Positions 6,983 to 8,516 of a DNA stretch of 8,516 nucleotides are shown piece by piece. The stretch is from Firmicutes bacterium CAG:534. GTDB taxonomy: Bacteria; Bacillota; Clostridia; Lachnospirales; Lachnospiraceae. Below the pieces are notes generated by a model. The model did no database searches. It was not told the DNA's origin and worked only from the letters and a program-made list of their open reading frames with translations. Made by a program: the position numbers and the translations under genes. Every line of letters begins with the position of its first letter. Within the stretch, counting starts at the first letter, position 1. The stretch is from NCBI GenBank assembly GCA_000436115.1, contig FR894555.1:74814-83329 (forward strand). The letters run 5' to 3'.

Positions 6983-7870
6983 CTACATCTCATAGTCTTC
7001 CACTTTGACAAACCGGTTTACCAGGAAGGTAACGATCAGGCAAAGGATCAAAAGCACGATACCGATGGCACTGGCGTAGCCGTATTTGAAATACTGGAAG
7101 CCTTCATTGTAAAGGTGTGTTGCAAGCACATCTGACCTGTGGTTCGGTCCGCCCTGCGTCATGTTGTACACAAGATCAAAGAACTTCAGGGAACCGATGC
7201 AGTTCAGGGAAAGTGTGGTTGCCACCATGGGCTTGATAAGCGGCAGCGTAATGTGCAGGAAAGACTGCCATTTACTTGCACCATCTATATAGGAAGCTTC
7301 ATAAAGCGAATTGGAAATCCCCGTGATCTGCGCCATATAAAGCATCATAGTCGAACCGGTATACTGCCACATGGCCACAAATGCAATGACCCACATAGGC
7401 AGAATGATAAATCCCTTGGTATCCATTAACCACAGGGGACCTTCTACATTAAAAAGAGCCAGCACCTGATTAATTCCCATTCTGGGGTTAAACAGGAAGG
7501 ACCACAAAAGTCCGAGCGCTGCTGATGAAAGTACGTTAGGTAAATAATAAACGTTCTTAAAGAAATTTCTGCCCTTTTTGATATTGGTCAAAAGGGCTGC
7601 AAGCAAAAGTCCTAAAATCTGCTGTGTCACCGCTGAAAACACCATGAAGAACAGAGAGTTTTTCAGTGCTGTCAGCATCGTATCATCATTGGTAAAAAGC
7701 TTTATGTAGTTGCCAAGTCCGATAAAATTCGGCTTAGTCAGTGCGTTCCAATCACACAGGGAGTAATAAACAGCCTGACAGATCGGCACGAGCAGTATCA
7801 AGGTAAAAAGCAAAATGCCAGGTGCAATAAAAATTGCTATGGCTTTTTTGTCCCTAAAAATTTTGTCCAT
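6983..7870 (-). CDS. Carbohydrate ABC transporter permease, MalF-like (CUT1 family)
   Basis: This is the partner of the MalG-like subunit in the importer pore. From the ATG at 7870 the protein has 295 residues and begins MDKIFRDKKAIAIFIAPG, a usual start for the family. AGGAGG lies 5 bases before this ATG. An in-frame start at 7933 would add 21 residues with no good ribosome site and no match to relatives, so I rejected it. Membrane helices lie at about 11-36, 70-96, 108-128, 155-180, 211-232 and 264-286. The EAA loop is EASYIDGASKWQSFLHITLP (191-210). YSLCDWN (36-42), GLGNY and FDLVYNMTQGGP (231-242) are further hallmarks of MalF/UgpA-type permeases. It lies about 100 bases after the solute-binding protein gene and 12 bases before the MalG-like gene. 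No large periplasmic insertion like that of E. coli MalF is present, which is normal in Firmicutes. Confidence 0.95.
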   Translation of the reverse strand: MDKIFRDKKAIAIFIAPGILLFTLILLVPICQAVYYSLCDWNALTKPNFIGLGNYIKLFTNDDTMLTALKNSLFFMVFSAVTQQILGLLLAALLTNIKKGRNFFKNVYYLPNVLSSAALGLLWSFLFNPRMGINQVLALFNVEGPLWLMDTKGFIILPMWVIAFVAMWQYTGSTMMLYMAQITGISNSLYEASYIDGASKWQSFLHITLPLIKPMVATTLSLNCIGSLKFFDLVYNMTQGGPNHRSDVLATHLYNEGFQYFKYGYASAIGIVLLILCLIVTFLVNRFVKVEDYEM

Positions 7871-7886
7871 ATGCCCCTCCTGCGCT

Positions 7887-7900
7887 TTTCCTATTGGAAA
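7887..7900. repeat. Small inverted repeat between binding-protein and permease genes
   Basis: TTTCC and GGAAA flank a 4-base loop, giving a 5-bp hairpin about 10 bases upstream of the permease ribosome site. A second weak hairpin (AGCA/TGCT, 7955-7966) follows the binding-protein stop. Hairpins in this position often stabilise the binding-protein mRNA or reduce permease expression, but these are short and AT-rich, so their effect is uncertain. Confidence 0.25.
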
Positions 7901-7969
7901 CGGGATTGGCAGCTTTACCAACCCCGTATCCACTTTTGATTTTCTTAATCCCCCAGCATTTCTGCTTTT

Positions 7970-8516
7970 TTATTTGTTATATACGTTCTCTTCGTAGAAT
8001 TTCTGTACGGTTGCAAACGCTTCCTCAGGTGTTACGCTGCCAAGGAACAGATCAACCATTGCGTTGTCGAAGCAGTCACCAGCCTCTACGGAAGCAAGAG
8101 ACTCATTATAAAATCCGAAAGTACCTGTAGACTTGGAAAGAATATCCATTACATAGCCAAGCTGTGCAGGAGCCTTGGACTCGTCATACTTAACATCGAT
8201 AACCGGGATCTTACCGCCAACCTCTGCAGTATACTTCTGAGCGGTTTCATCGGTAAAGCACTTCATAAGTGCGATACAAGCATCCTGGTTCTTTGTTGTA
8301 GAGCTCATAACAAGGTTATCTGTCTTAACGATCATACGGTTAGGATCTGCTCCGCCTTCGATTGCAGGGAAGGAGAATACACCACACTTGCTTTCAAAAT
8401 CAGGGTTTGCACCGTTGATCTGTCCGATTGCCCAGGAACCCTGAACCAGCATTGCTGCTTCGCCGTTATAGAAAGCTGCTGTAGCCTGGTCATTGGAATC
8501 ACCTGCTGCTGTGGAC
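7970..8516 (-). CDS. Extracellular solute-binding protein, family 1 (sugar ABC transporter), partial
   Basis: Only the C-terminal 181 residues are here; the frame is open through the right window edge, so the start, signal peptide and lipobox lie outside. The fragment begins STAAGDSNDQATAAFYNGEA and continues with AAMLVQGSWAIGQI, the hallmark 'nGkaAM...GsW' segment of family 1 sugar-binding proteins. GVFSFPAIEGGAD, DNLVMSSTTKNQDACIALMKCF and the closing helix with VTPEEAFATVQKFYEENVYNK are equally typical. In the cell it would be a lipoprotein that captures the sugar outside the membrane and delivers it to the MalF/MalG-like pore encoded just downstream. The substrate is not evident. The protein is read as far as the TAA at 7970-7972, with no frameshift. 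A cre-like sequence lies inside its 3' end. Confidence 0.95.
   Translation of the reverse strand, partial: STAAGDSNDQATAAFYNGEAAMLVQGSWAIGQINGANPDFESKCGVFSFPAIEGGADPNRMIVKTDNLVMSSTTKNQDACIALMKCFTDETAQKYTAEVGGKIPVIDVKYDESKAPAQLGYVMDILSKSTGTFGFYNESLASVEAGDCFDNAMVDLFLGSVTPEEAFATVQKFYEENVYNK
8011..8025. promoter_or_regulatory. cre-like sequence inside the binding-protein gene (possible CcpA site)
   Basis: TTGCAAACGCTTCCT fits the published degenerate CcpA consensus WTGNAANCGNWNNCW at every defined position. It lies within the coding sequence near the 3' end of a sugar-uptake gene, where a bound repressor could act as a roadblock. By rough base-count estimate such a match has roughly a one in eight chance of arising by accident in a window of this size, and the site is not a strong palindrome, so I hold it lightly. 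Confidence 0.2.

Noticed and set aside
7871..7933. Upstream start of the MalF-like permease at 7933
   Set aside because: It would add 21 residues that relatives lack and has no good ribosome site, while AGGAGG lies 5 bases before the ATG at 7870.

Overview
The window reads as a piece of a Clostridia chromosome, most likely Lachnospiraceae. The signs are AGGAGG-type ribosome binding sites, moderate GC, a clostridial-type ArgS and QueH, a CUT1 sugar transporter with no ATPase gene beside it, and a secreted protein whose C-terminal domain resembles ones I associate with gut Firmicutes. The family-level placement is inference. Every gene I can support lies on the minus strand, so transcription runs from high to low coordinates. 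I saw no mobile element, CRISPR array, tRNA or rRNA gene.

Right part (8516 down to 6137): a carbohydrate ABC transporter module in the usual order. It has the C-terminal part of a family 1 solute-binding protein (cut by the window edge), a MalF-like permease and a MalG-like permease. The two permease genes are 12 bases apart. The ATPase is missing, as is common in Firmicutes, where one shared MsmX-type ATPase can serve many such importers.

Middle part (6129 down to 1758): a translation- and RNA-related block. A promoter candidate precedes queH (queuosine synthesis). A hairpin that pairs fully only as minus-strand RNA separates queH from argS (arginyl-tRNA synthetase). Two bases after argS comes a 566-residue protein of the unusual 'ABC-class ATPase' family (PF09818/COG3044), placed for translational coupling.

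Left part (1757 down to 1): a 276-base spacer with a promoter candidate leads to a secreted protein of unknown function with a Cys/His cluster. Five bases further on is a polytopic membrane protein that runs off the left edge. That frame is open for all 230 codons to base 1. It has four predicted membrane helices and then a beta-rich outer domain. These two genes look like a cell-envelope operon.

Nothing here is clearly a new system. The best leads are the argS-coupled ABC-class ATPase, whose bacterial role is essentially undescribed, and the secreted protein/membrane protein pair.
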